DNA of 64,000 nucleotides, from positions 21,801,115 through 21,865,114 of the forward strand of contig CM048556.1 of NCBI GenBank assembly GCA_026413225.1. Direction: 5' to 3'. The notes beneath the pieces were generated by a model, which saw only the letters and a program-made list of their open reading frames with translations, ran no database searches and was not told where the DNA came from. A program made the position numbers and the translations under genes. Positions within the stretch are counted from its first letter, which is position 1, and each line of letters begins with the position of its first letter. The stretch comes from Otis tarda (Eukaryota; Chordata; Aves; Otidiformes; Otididae). Shown piece after piece: positions 25,901-36,700 of this stretch.

Positions 25901-28900
25901 CCTCGCGGCGTGACCGCGCTCCGCGACGGGGAGCACCTCGACGGCAAGCTGGCTCCCGAGTACGGCACTCGGAGGAACAAACCGGACGGCTGCTCCAGAG
26001 AAACATCCGCAGCCATCCGCTGTGATGCTGAGGGTTTGACCAGACGGCCCCTTCCAGGCTCCGAAACCAAACCGGCTGGGAAACCCGGAGCATCCCGGGT
26101 GGGCTGGCACCTCGTCCCATGGGACAGACACTTTTGCCCAAGTTGGAAAGGCCGTAGAGATCTCACGTGCCCACTTCTGGCAGTCATCGTTCCCCCAGAA
26201 AACAGCATCACAAAACCAACCGGCGCCTGCGCGCAGCCCCAGCAGCAGGCTGCAGTCCGCAGAGCTTTCGGAGATAAAATTCAAAATGCTAGGGAAAAAG
26301 ATCAGGGTTTTTTTTTCAGTAAAATAAACCCTTATGTCACAAATAAGCCAGCAGAGGGCATAGAAAGACTGCAGAGAAAGCTCCTTCCCTGCCAGAGCGA
26401 CACAGGCCGAGGTGCTCCGCACTGCCCGGTCCCTGTGTGTGCCCCCATCTCTCTGCCAGCAACAAGGATCCATTTTCCGGGTCCTAAAATCTCTAAACCG
26501 ATGCCTGAAACACGCAGTCAGATGCACATTTTGCAACCTTTCCTCATGTCAGCCCCAAAGGGGGTAACAAATTCCCCCCGACCCCTGCCCGAGGACACAG
26601 CAGGAGGTTTGAAACCCCCCTGGAAAAGCCAGAAAGTCTGTGTGGTACCAACGCCTCCTTCCACCTCAGCATCACCTCCGGCCACGGGAAGTGGCCAAGT
26701 AACAACCGGGGCTACGCCCGCCTCCCTGCCGGGATGCTGTGGGGTTTCCAGAGGTGGGATGAGGATAATTCATCTCAGCAGGGACATGGAAAATGGAAAC
26801 TTGTAGAGTTTGCAACTGTCCAAAATCCAGTAAAACCTCTGTCTTGTCTTTCAGCTCATTTCTCACAGCTCTCTCTCAAAACGAGGAAGGCACTCTCACT
26901 CCAGGGTTGCAGCGGTGTGAACGGTGAAATCACTAATTCGTTTCCCACTGACAACCTATCGTGGCCTTAACTGTTCCTTCAATTCTTCAAAATGTTTTTA
27001 TCGCCACTGCTTCACAAGTTCCCAGAACAAATGAGAATTCGGGGTGGGGTCTGAAAGCACCCAGGCAGGGGGACGGTTTGAGAAGTAGTTTTCTACCTTT
27101 CTACAGCCGCTCCTCTTGCTAAATGCTGCCGCAGCGCTATTTCCTTTAGAGCACGAGGATCAAATCCTATTGAGCTGTTACTTCCCTGTAACACCACCCA
27201 GCTCCTGCCCAAAGACGTTAAAATTTTAAAAGGCAAGCCCAGGAAAGCAAGAAACAAGGCCGTTAATTGCAGGAGAGCACAGCTAAGCAGGCCCCCTAAA
27301 TCCCACTCCAGCACCCTCCGCGCCACACCAGCCTTGTATTATCTCCTGCCCAGTTCAGGCAGGGAGCCTCACTGAGAACCGGCGCTTTCGTGCTTTTTGT
27401 GGGACAAGGTGGAGGTTGTTTTGAAAACATTTACTCGAACTCTCTCTGCTCCGCACCGCCAGCGCACTGTACGTCTGCCGGAGCGCCTGCTCGCAGCAGC
27501 TGACCGAGCCGGGCCACCCCGTCCCGGCAGCACCTTCTCGCCGCTGAGGTTGAGCGTTGCACTCGAAATACAAATCCTTCCGTTAACGCAGGGCAGCCTG
27601 GAGCGGAGGCAGGAGGGCCAACAACTGTCCTGGGGAACAGGTGCCAGCAAAGAGCTGGCTTTAGCCCTAAAACAAGAAGAGGCTGGAGTTTGCTGCTACT
27701 GTCACGCTCAGGCCGCAGTTATTCCTCTTGTATGTTTATTTTTGGTAAAACGTTTCCGAGTGCCGCTCCCTGATGAGAGACAGGCAAGCGAATCCCTTGG
27801 GTACTTCAGGACATTTGCTCCTGGAGCTGCCGGCGAACTCTCTAGGTGCGTTCCTATCCAGGAGCATCCCTCCTTCAGCCTCCCTCTGGACCGCTCTGGG
27901 TCTGATGCTGCCGCCAGATCTAAATCCCTACTCCGAGTTGCTGGGATGCGGAAGGTGTTTACAAACCGGGGCGGCTGTACGCTTTCCCGTATCCCGCTGC
28001 CGCTCCTGCCTCGTGAGGCAGCAGGCCTTCGGCGGAGCCGGAAGCCCCGGCATTCCGGAGGTCGTACTGCTACCGCCACGCTCGACGGGAACTCGGGGGA
28101 GGTTTCCTGCCCGGTTGTCTCAAGCACCATATTTCAGTTTCTTGGTAATGTTTGTAAGCTGCAACAGCTGAGCGGGGGCTTACGGCATCTCCTGTTCGCA
28201 CAGCCGACCCGGGACACCGCTCCGGTTTTGCCCCGAGAGCCGTTCCGTCAGGCACCAGCCATTGCCCGCAGCTGGCGGAGACGTGGCCGCTCTGGGAAAA
28301 GAGTGCCAATATTTTCCTCTGCTCCGCTCAACCCTTTCACGCCTCCGTTATCTTCCTCCCGCCCGGAATACTTTCAGCTCGGTGAGGGATATCAAACCAC
28401 AGCCCTCCCGTTCAAGCTCCTCCTAAAAGCATTTCTTCCAGAGCCCAGAAGTGACTAACCGCTATTCACCCCGCTCCGTAAGTGCCCGCAATTACACAGC
28501 GCGCTGCCTTTACTTTTGTGTGTTACACAAAATGGAGCTGAAAAACAAACCCAGGAACACCGAACAATGGCACTGCCCATTTCAGACGGGAGCCACAAGT
28601 TCAGATTTTTTTTTTCCCCTGGCATTTCTAACCTGCTGCCAATTTTCAAACGCTTCCCCTCTTGGCTCAGAAGTTACAGTGACCCCTTTTCCAACAAGGA
28701 ACAACGTCATCGCTTCTGTAATGACTCTGGTTTCTCCAAGCCCTAAAGGAAAGGAGAAAGTTTCTTCATGAATCCGCCCAATTTCCCTACCTGGCACCTT
28801 CAAAAAAAAAAAACCTCATCATTTCAGCCTCAGCTAATCAGCAGGGACCCAAAAGCAAAGAGCTGGCCTTCACACTCGGTCCTACCATGGTCTGTCCACA

Positions 28901-29790
28901 AACCCGCACCAATTCCGCAAGCGGCGCAGAGCGACGGAGCCGGGACAGCTGACAGGGCTGCCGCCGCTCACAGATCTCTGCTCCACACGCAGACACGCGC
29001 GCGGGCCCTACGGCGACGGGCTGAGAGCTAACGGGGAGGCCAGCGGCTTCAGGAGGGCTTTTCTCCCACCAAGGAGGCAGCCAGCTCCTCAGCAAGGCTC
29101 TCTGCTACAGGCTCAGCGCCGAACTGCTGAGGCCACGCAACTCCCGCCAGGTTTGGAGCACGGAGAGAGCTCGTTTAGATCTGGCAGAGAAATTATCTGA
29201 TGAGCTCTACAAGACATGGGTCACCTTTTTTTTTTTTTTCCTGTTCTTGCACTGTGTGCCAGGACTCTGACTGGTATTCTAGATGTCACGGTGTAACCAG
29301 CATCCCCCAATAAAAACCAACGAACGCCATCCCTGCTGCTTTTTCAGGTTAGAACACACAAGGGCCACAGCGCAATTGCTGAACGTCATTTGTCCACGGC
29401 ACACTTCAAAACTCTAAATTTGTCAAAAGCACTCTTCTGACAAGCTTCCACTTCAAATGAACGACATGCAGAGAGGAAAAAAATCAAAGGTAGTGCCTAG
29501 AAAGACCCTGCTACAGCCCTCTTCTAGAGGCACCGATGCAAACAAACAGCCAAAGGGTTGCGGGAGGAGCAGCTCTGGAAGTTCACGCTAACAGCTCAGG
29601 GACACACCAGTTAACGGGCTCCTCTTAGACTGATACACAAGCTGTGTCTACTGCAACATTCAAATGATGGTCTACTTAACGCAAAATCCCCATGAGCAAT
29701 ATATAAAAACGTGTTCAAGTGGAAACCACCTTCACAAGATGTAGAACAGCATGGCCTTACTGAAACCGTTACAATAAAAGTCACTCATAC
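22926..29790 (-). other. Probable intron following the large exon
   Basis: The intron starts at 29790 with GTATGAGT on the minus strand. It contains a second RFX-like site, GGGGCCATGGCAAC (24114-24127), a 14-T run at 29226-29239, and CpG-rich patches at about 25780-26100 and 27430-28330 that give long but unconvincing plus-strand ORFs. No exon is defensible here. Confidence 0.55.
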
Positions 29791-32253
29791 CTTTCCGTTT
29801 TTGAGCCGTCCGGAGGAGACAATTCTAGAGACGTGCACTTGGAACGGACGGCACTCGTCGTTACAGCTGAAGCGTTCCCCTCCGTCAGTCACCTCTACAG
29901 AGCTTTGTTCTACAAATGAAATGGTTCCGCACTTTTTGATGCGGCAGTCAGTTTGCTCTAAAACCTGTCCTTTCAGTGTTGTGCATTTTAAAAAAGCCAC
30001 TACAGAAAAGTCAACTTCAGCAACTGGAGAACAGCCCAGGTCCGCAGCATCCAGATTATTCACAGGAAGATCTCGAGAACGTGCTGGGTCCCTGGCCACG
30101 ACCTGTGTCTTCTCCAGAGTGCTGCCAGAGTCCTGACTCCCCAGCTCACCTCTAGACAAGTCCTGCAATGGCAGCTCAGAATTTCTCAAGTCCTGCATAT
30201 CCAGTTCCGTCGTTGAAAGCTCCTGAGCCGCTGCTGGAGATGGATCCATGTCATTAGCAACCACTGGAGCACAAGCCACGTCCTCAATATCAAGTTTAGT
30301 CAGGGTTGTCTGCGGAAGGTGGATCAGAGCCTCAGTCACTGCAGAAGAGTCACCACCTGCAGCTGGAGAACAGCCCAGGTTGGCATCACCCAGATTATTC
30401 ACAGGAAGATCTTGAGAACATGCTGGGTCCCTGCCCATGACCTGTGTCTTCTCCAGAGTGCTGCCAGAGTCCTGACTCCCCAGCTCACCTCTAGACAAGT
30501 CCTGCAATGGCAGCTCAGAATTTCCCAAGTCCTGCATATCCAGTTCCGTCGTTGAAAGCTCCTGAGCCGCTGCTGGAGATGGATCCATGTCGTTAGCAAC
30601 CACTGGAGCACAAGCCACGTCCTCAGTATCACGTTTAGTCTGGGTTGTCTGTGGAAGGTGGATCAGAGCCTCAGTCACTGCAGAAGAGTCACCACCTGCA
30701 GCTAAAGAATGGCCCAGGTCCACAGTATCCAGATTATCCACAGAAAGACCTTCAGAACGTGGCAGGTCCCTGCCCATGACGTGTGTCTTCTCCGGAGTAC
30801 TGCCTGCGTCCTGAATTTGTTTAGTCAGAGTCATCTCCGGCAAGTCGATCAGATCCTCAGAGGACTCTTTAGTATTCAGCTCGGTGAAAGAGTGATCTGC
30901 AAGCTCTGGTGGTCCTGGCCCAAAGGGAGGAAGCGATGTTCCATTAAATCTGTCATTCTCGCTGCCCAGGGCAGAGGAACCAACGCCTTGCAACGCTTCT
31001 GTGGTTTTGCAGTGTTGGATGGGCTCCTTGCCCACCAAACTCTCAAAGCTCAGATTGTCCCATGTGCCCGAGTCTGGGGACTGCAGACACGCTCCTACCG
31101 TGCAGAAGGCGCTTGCGCTCTCATTTTCGATAACCAAGCTCTCTTTGTGGGAGGTAACATCCTGCCTCCAGCTTCGGAAACTCCGCTGAGGCCTTTTCTC
31201 ATCAGGCGAAAACGCCCTCGAGGAGCCTCGCAGCCTCCGCGCTGCCTCGGCCACGCTGGTGAAGAACCTCACAACGCCCCCGAAGTGAGTGGCTTTACTT
31301 GCACTGTTTGATTTTTTCCGCTGGCTGAGATTCTCCTCACACCTCGTATCAAAGTCAAAATAAGAAGTAGAATGATCCGTTCTGTTTTCTAAGTTCTGGA
31401 AATTGGTTTCAGCCCTTTGGTCTGGAAGCTTTGAATTATCTTTGCTAGTTAACGAAATTCCTTTCAGATAGCTCCAGACATCAGAGCTTCTTCCTCTTCT
31501 GCTCTCCTGTGGGAGCACAGCACACCGTTTTTGACTGTCCCCTTCTGCAATTGCAGGACTCTTAAAGTTTTCAGAATTCAACGAGTCGCTCTTTCTAGCC
31601 GGTATTCTGTGGCAGTTACTCTCGTTATCGTCGCTGTGCAATCTGACGCTGATATCCCTGAGACATCTACTTTCATTGGCATCAATTTCGGGAACGCTGA
31701 TATTCAGCTCTATGTCTTCAAAAGAAGAGTCCAAATCATCGACGTACCCCGCATACGAGTGGCGGGAGGGCCTCCGACTGTCACCCAGTTTCTTAACCCT
31801 GTAGACAGCTCTTTGCCCGCCGCCGTGACTGTCCTCCTCAGGGTCACAAGCAACCTGGACTCCGGATGCTCTCAAATCCGCATTCTTATGGACCTTGGAG
31901 GTTCTTTCCTTTTTTAAGGGCCTTACCCTGTCCATGAAGGATGATTTTTTTAATTCGGAGACCTCAGAAGTAACTCCCAGCAGGATCATGGACTGGGGTC
32001 TTCCTTTATTCGCAGAGAGTCCTTTCCTTCGTCTAACAAAATTCCAGATCCGGCTGCCCTTGGTCGCCTTCTTATACCTGGGTGCCTCCTCCCGTTCGCT
32101 CAGGATTGCATCGCTGGAGGTGCAGCGCTCGGCACCGCAGACCTCCAGCACGTCGGCACTCCCCTGCTCCATGTTCGCTTGGAAAATCCTGTTTGCGTAT
32201 CCATTTGGAGCTGTCACGGGACCAGTATGCCGGCGGCCCTCTATGGCTTCCAT
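29791..32253 (-). CDS. Large internal coding exon, 821 codons; candidate N-terminal exon of a long-isoform ASEF-type RhoGEF (SPATA13-like, unproven)
   Basis: The exon is open for 821 codons from an ATG at 32253 (context GGGGCGATGG, a good Kozak match) to a donor AAG|GTATGAGT at 29791/29790, leaving in phase 0. Reading on through the donor gives Val then a stop, as expected of intron. The longer open frame begins at a GTG, and an in-frame TGA at 32316-32314 lies inside the exon, so 32253 is the first usable start. The protein has a basic cluster at residues 61-85 (core NFVRRRKGL), a Lys/Arg-rich stretch at 100-125, an acidic patch at 172-190, a basic amphipathic segment at 326-362, and tandem repeats at about 464-750. 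No signal peptide, membrane segment or catalytic domain is visible, so it is probably a cytoplasmic, largely disordered regulatory region. The SPATA13/ARHGEF4 assignment comes from memory of the basic N-terminal region and of a large exon in that family. The exon itself is far more certain than the name. Confidence 0.85.
30000..30870 (-). repeat. Intra-exon tandem repeat, 339-bp unit (113 residues), two full copies plus a degenerate partial copy
   Basis: Copy 1 is about 30000-30338 and copy 2 about 30339-30677. The same landmark (CAGATTATTC) begins at 30052 and at 30391, exactly 339 bp apart, and a related landmark recurs at 30730, again 339 bp on. The two full copies are nearly identical, differing at scattered single bases. 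The third (about 30678-30870, the N-terminal side of the protein) is diverged and lacks most of the middle of the unit. In protein terms the full copies are residues 518-630 and 631-743, with a reduced copy at about 464-517. The unit length is a multiple of three, so the frame is kept. Confidence 0.93.
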
Positions 32254-32321
32254 CGCCCCGGCTCGCAAGCTGGTATCAGGGGTCACACATGCATTGTCTT
32301 CAGACTGTTTTCTTCACAAGA
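32254..32321 (-). promoter_or_regulatory. 5' non-coding part of the large exon, with splice acceptor and two tiny upstream ORFs
   Basis: The acceptor is a T-rich tract ending TTTAAG, so the exon begins at 32321. A CTAAT branch-point match has its A at 32353, 31 nt upstream of the acceptor. The 68 nt before the main ATG contain two overlapping mini-ORFs in other frames: ATG CAT GTG TGA (32294-32283) and ATG TGT GAC CCC TGA (32290-32276). An in-frame TGA at 32316-32314 rules out extending the main frame upstream through this exon. Any mRNA using this acceptor must therefore start at 32253 or later, and scanning ribosomes meet the two mini-ORFs first. Confidence 0.7.
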
Positions 32322-33091
32322 CTTAAAGAAAAAAAAGAACAAAGGAATGCAATTAGGAGCAGAACAGTTCTTTAGACGACACATTTGTTAAAGCACCGCA
32401 AGTCGACCCTTATCCCAGTGGCAGTTTTACCGTCGATTTCAGTGAGGCTGAAATTTTGCTCCCAAGCTACGTACATTTTAAAGCAACTGAAATCTGATTT
32501 AAACGACTCAAAATTTAACGACCACGAATAAACTTCCTGCACTAATAAAGTTACCACAAAGCGTACGCAGAATCCCATAAATCACACCAAACCGCAAGGA
32601 CTCGAAATACATGAGAGCACGTGACAGAGAGGAAAAGAGGGAATCGCAGTAAGGCGTCCCTGCGCGTGTCACTGCCATCTGCCCCATCCGCCAGCAACCA
32701 GCAACGCGCTCCCCGTGAGTTCAGTCTCTTCAGGCAGGCTTCCAAAGAAAAGTCGGAACGAGCCTTTTCCTGGAACCGACGCAACTCCGAAATACTACAA
32801 CATCAGAAAACTCATGGAAGATCCAAGCCAGACTTTTTTCCTCCTATAGCTATGGCACCAGCGTGGGAATCCCTCGCGGGACTGGACTGCTAAACGAAAG
32901 CTGCCTGGCAGAGGCGCCGAGGAACCAGGGCACAGCCAGCTGAGGTCCAAACCCCCAACAGAAACAACTCCCACCCCGCTGTTTCATGAACAACAGTCAT
33001 CCGGCTTTCACTACAGCCACGACACAGGAGTTGTGCCAAGCGTTTCTGGCACCAACGGCACTCAGGGTGGCAAAAAATGAACGTTTGCTAC
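32322..33091 (-). other. Intron sequence upstream of the large exon
   Basis: This is the region between the exon acceptor and the ERVL-like LTR. It contains the branch-point match at 32353 and the T-rich tract just before the acceptor. Nothing else is recognisable. Confidence 0.6.
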
Positions 33092-33738
33092 CGCGGTGGG
33101 TTGTCCACGGCCAGCTGCCGACCCCACCGCGCCATCGCTAGCAACCGGATGGGGGAAAAAGTAAGGCGAAACGGGTTTACGTCGTGGGTTGATATAAAGA
33201 TGTGGAGATCCCTGACCCGCTGCTGTCCCAGCCAAAACAGACTCGACTTGGGGAAAATTCATTTGATTTATTGCCAATTAAAGTTGATTTGGATAACGAG
33301 AAACAAAGATAAAACTAACACGTCACCTCGCCCCCACCCGGCCCCTTTTTCCCATGGCCCCGCTTCCCGCCTTCACTGCTGAGGGTTCTCCCTGTCCCTC
33401 GAGGGGCGCAGGGGGACGGGAACGAGGAGAGGTACGCTCAGGACACCGCAGTTCCTCTCTGCCGCTCCCTCCTCCTCCTCACGCTTTTCCCGCACTCCCG
33501 CGTGGGGCCTCCACAGGCCGCGGTTGCTGTCGGAGAACGTCCCCCTGCTCCAGCACCTGCTTCTCCACCATCTTCGCCGACCTCAGGGTTCACCACGCTG
33601 TTTCTCACTGGTTTTTCATCCCCCTTCGCTCCTCTCTGGCGTTTTTGCCCTTTCTTAACCACGTTTCCGGAGAGGCGCTGCCAGCCTCTCCCCACAGCGG
33701 CCCCCGCTACCAACCCCTCCCCAAACACACCCCACACA
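33092..33738 (-). mobile_element. Solo LTR, ERVL-like avian type, oriented toward the large exon
   Basis: On the minus strand it begins near 33738 (TGTGTGGGGTG) and ends near 33092 (CCCACCGCG). Internal landmarks include GCAATAAATC (polyadenylation signal) and CCCCAAGTCGAGTCTGTTTTG, which are shared with the LTR at 46878-47505. I recognise the type from other bird genomes. The ends have decayed (the expected terminal CA reads CG) and no clean target duplication is visible. No internal retroviral sequence is attached. Its sense direction points at the coding exon, whose acceptor is about 770 bp downstream. Confidence 0.75.
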
Positions 33739-36700
33739 GCCTAAACGTAGAGCAAACACCTTCCACACACCGCCTCGCTCTGCTTCCCCATCTACCGACT
33801 CAACCCTCTGCCTTCCGTACCGGCCACGATGGAGATTTTGGGAAGAGAACCTCCTCCCCCAGGCAAAGGCCAGTTTCGGGGCCTCGGCGCTGCCCGCCAT
33901 CACTTAAACCCCGCAGCGCAAATTCACACAGGAGCTGCGTTGCCCTGGGTCCGTACGGAGACCACAAAAAGCTTTTGTTCCCCAAAAAAAGCCCAAGGAT
34001 GGAGCAGGACTGCTCCTCCAGCTGGCGCTCGAGAAGGAGACCAGCTCCTCGCTCCGGGTCTGTGAGTTATTGTGAGTTGTTCACAGACATCCCTGCTGCA
34101 ATTTAAAGAGTAACACATTTGAATGGATTTGAAGGAGTGGAAAGAAAAAAAAAAAAAAAAAAAAAAAAAGAGTATTTGAGTAGTTTCAAGTTGTGCAGCC
34201 AACTGGCAGCAGAAGACAAAAATCACAAAAGGTCCCTATTTTTTTTTGTTTTCTCTTTCCAGTTTTTTTTTATGTTTTATTGTTTTTGGCTGGGTGGATC
34301 CTGCATGAGGAAAGAAGAGTCAAAGGAAACGGCTTGTCTGCGAAGTCTTTGGAGGGATGCTAGCACAGAGGAGAGAGGCTGTTCCTCATGTCTCAAGCAA
34401 AAGAGAGCCTGTAACAGGACACAGATCCTCCACAAAGCAACACAACCCAGAAACACAGGGCACAAGGGTGGATTTAAATTTAAAAAAATACATATTTAAT
34501 TTTTTTGAAAGCTTTAAACCAGACGTAAATTAGAGCCGCCACCACAAAGCCGCTCTAAGCAGACGTGGGAAGGGTGCTTTGCGGCTCCTCGTCGCCTTCC
34601 CTTCCACCGCAGCCTCACCTTAACCTCTCCTAACCTTTGAAACCATCACTGGGGGAGGACTTTGACCACAGAAAACGTGAGGCAACGCAATCACCTCGCG
34701 CCTCTTCCACCGCCCTCTGCATCACCTCGCGCCCAGGGAGGTGCCTCAGCCTGCGGCTGGTCCACAGAACGCACGACATCTCACCGGCGAGGAAAACGGT
34801 GTCGTCAAACCACGGCTATCAATCCAACGCTGAACACCGCTCCAACCCACAGGAGCTACGCGCGTCTCTGCACTAGACCCTGCTCTTCTCCTCGCGCCAG
34901 GAGCAGCCCCTCATTCTGAAAACTCACCTTCCTTTTCCAGCTCTCTGAGGTGGACAAATAAGCGAGCATTGCACAAAATCCCAAGCAAACGGCACCGGCT
35001 GTCTTACACAAACACCTACACCAACGGCCACAATCCCCCCTCCAAACTCTTTTTTTTTTTTTGCATTATCCAAATCTTTAAGAAAGAACTAGATACTTCG
35101 CATCTCGTTCGTGATTGCACAACATTTCCTTGGCAACAAGGCTTTTCTTGCATGATACAGGTGGGAGTAACAGCAATTCTGTTCCCTTCAAGCGTGATTT
35201 AGCAGACCGACACAAGAGCAGAAATAATACCACGGGCCCAGGTAACGGCGGTGCGGTAGCCCTCGGGCCGGCCTGGACAGGATCACACATGGGAACCGTG
35301 CTCTCCGCCGCAGAGCCTCTGGCAGAGAGCAGCTGGACAGACCCGAGGTCGACCGCGAGGGTTTTGGAGCCAGGGCCACGCAGGGTCAGAGGTTCACCAC
35401 ACCCTCGCTGCAAAGGTGATGCCAGCAGCATACGAGGGGTCCCAGCCACGTCGGGAAGAGTTGGTAGGAAAGCCCGGCTCCTCTTGGCACTCCCAGTGCT
35501 GCGCTGGACGCCCAAAGGACAGGATCTGCTCTCGCTGCGGGGCAATGACTCCAGACACCCCTCCGAGGCTCTCCATCCCCCTCCCTCACCCTTCCCCAGC
35601 ACTAAATTTGCTCCAAAACGCAACGGCCACCCCCAGCGTCGCACGGCGCTGCTGATCTGCGCTGAAGGCCTGGGGACGGCGCAGCAAGGGCGCCGGCAGC
35701 CACGCGAGGCGGCAGCCAGAGCTGGAACACACCGAGGGCCCGCGGGGACACGATCTTCCACTCGGCTTCTTCCTCTGCGGGATACAAAACAACAAACAAG
35801 AAGGAGCCTTTGGCCATTGTTTCTCGGTGCCGGGGGGGTGGCGGGGAGAGGGCACGCGGCGCGGCCGGCCAGAAGGCATGGCTGAGCTAAGGAAGTCCTG
35901 CCCGGGCTTCGGTGTATCCGCTCCTCTCCAGGAGGGGCGGGGGGAGGCAGGAAGGAGAGAAAATAGAGAACAAATGATGCTATAACCCTTGAGAGAAACC
36001 TGTCTGCTCTCAGAGAGCGCATTTAGCCCAAGTATGCAGCGCCTCTCGCTATACAAAAGAAAAAGAGGAAAGAAAGCCCGGCCAGTTCTTCCGTTACCAT
36101 GTTCTACCACCAAAAAAAAATGGGAGGAAACAGATGTTAAGCTCTCCAGCGTCAGGAAATTATCTCTTTCATGCGGGTACAGTTACTTCAGTGTATTTAG
36201 GTCAAATAAATAGGGAGCGAATCGTGACTTCACCCCTCTCTGTTTATGTCTGCACAGACATTTCAGCCTCTCTCGGTGCCGCTTCGAAGCACCGGCCGCA
36301 AAACCGCGTTCAGGCCTTCGCAGAACGGTCCCGGGTGATGCGGGCAGGAGCCAGCCACGCTCGAGCCCCTGCCTGCCCGGCAGGCCCCCAGCTCGCGCCC
36401 CCACAAAAAAAAATCAACAAGAGAATCAGCCTCTCTTGCTGGCGGGACAAGGACGGTTCGCTGCTCAGCTTTGGCCGGGCACGGCGGCACTGCAGCTCGC
36501 GCAGTAACTTTTTTAAATGCAGGTGGAAGGAGCACGAAGAGATTTGGGTGAAACATCTGCAAAAAGGATCTCCAGGCCATTAGCAAGCGCAGTTACGGCT
36601 TTCCGGTGCCGGGCTCCCCGAGGAGCGCTGAGCAAGTGCCCGTAGGAAGCGACCATAGAACTTAGCTCGCGTTCTACATGCTCGGCACAATAGGTTACAC

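Noticed and set aside
25676..26806. 376-codon plus-strand ORF
   Set aside because: It lies antisense within the putative intron, has no family signature, and is overlapped by minus-strand ORFs of similar quality.
27397..28458. 353-codon plus-strand ORF
   Set aside because: CpG-rich sequence, no motif, and a minus-strand ORF of comparable length over the same bases.
30319..31311. Plus-strand ORFs across the large exon
   Set aside because: These are shadows of the minus-strand coding exon. Their internal similarity comes from the tandem duplication on the coding strand.
32254..32286. Extension of the large exon's frame to a GTG at 32286
   Set aside because: A non-ATG start is not needed: an in-frame ATG with a good Kozak context lies at 32253, and a stop at 32314 closes the frame upstream.
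34100..34170. Processed pseudogene ending in the 25-A run
   Set aside because: No upstream ORF remnant, polyadenylation signal at the right distance or flanking direct repeat was seen.
35078..36022. 314-codon minus-strand ORF
   Set aside because: Low-complexity Pro/Arg/Ser sequence with no splice context or family resemblance.
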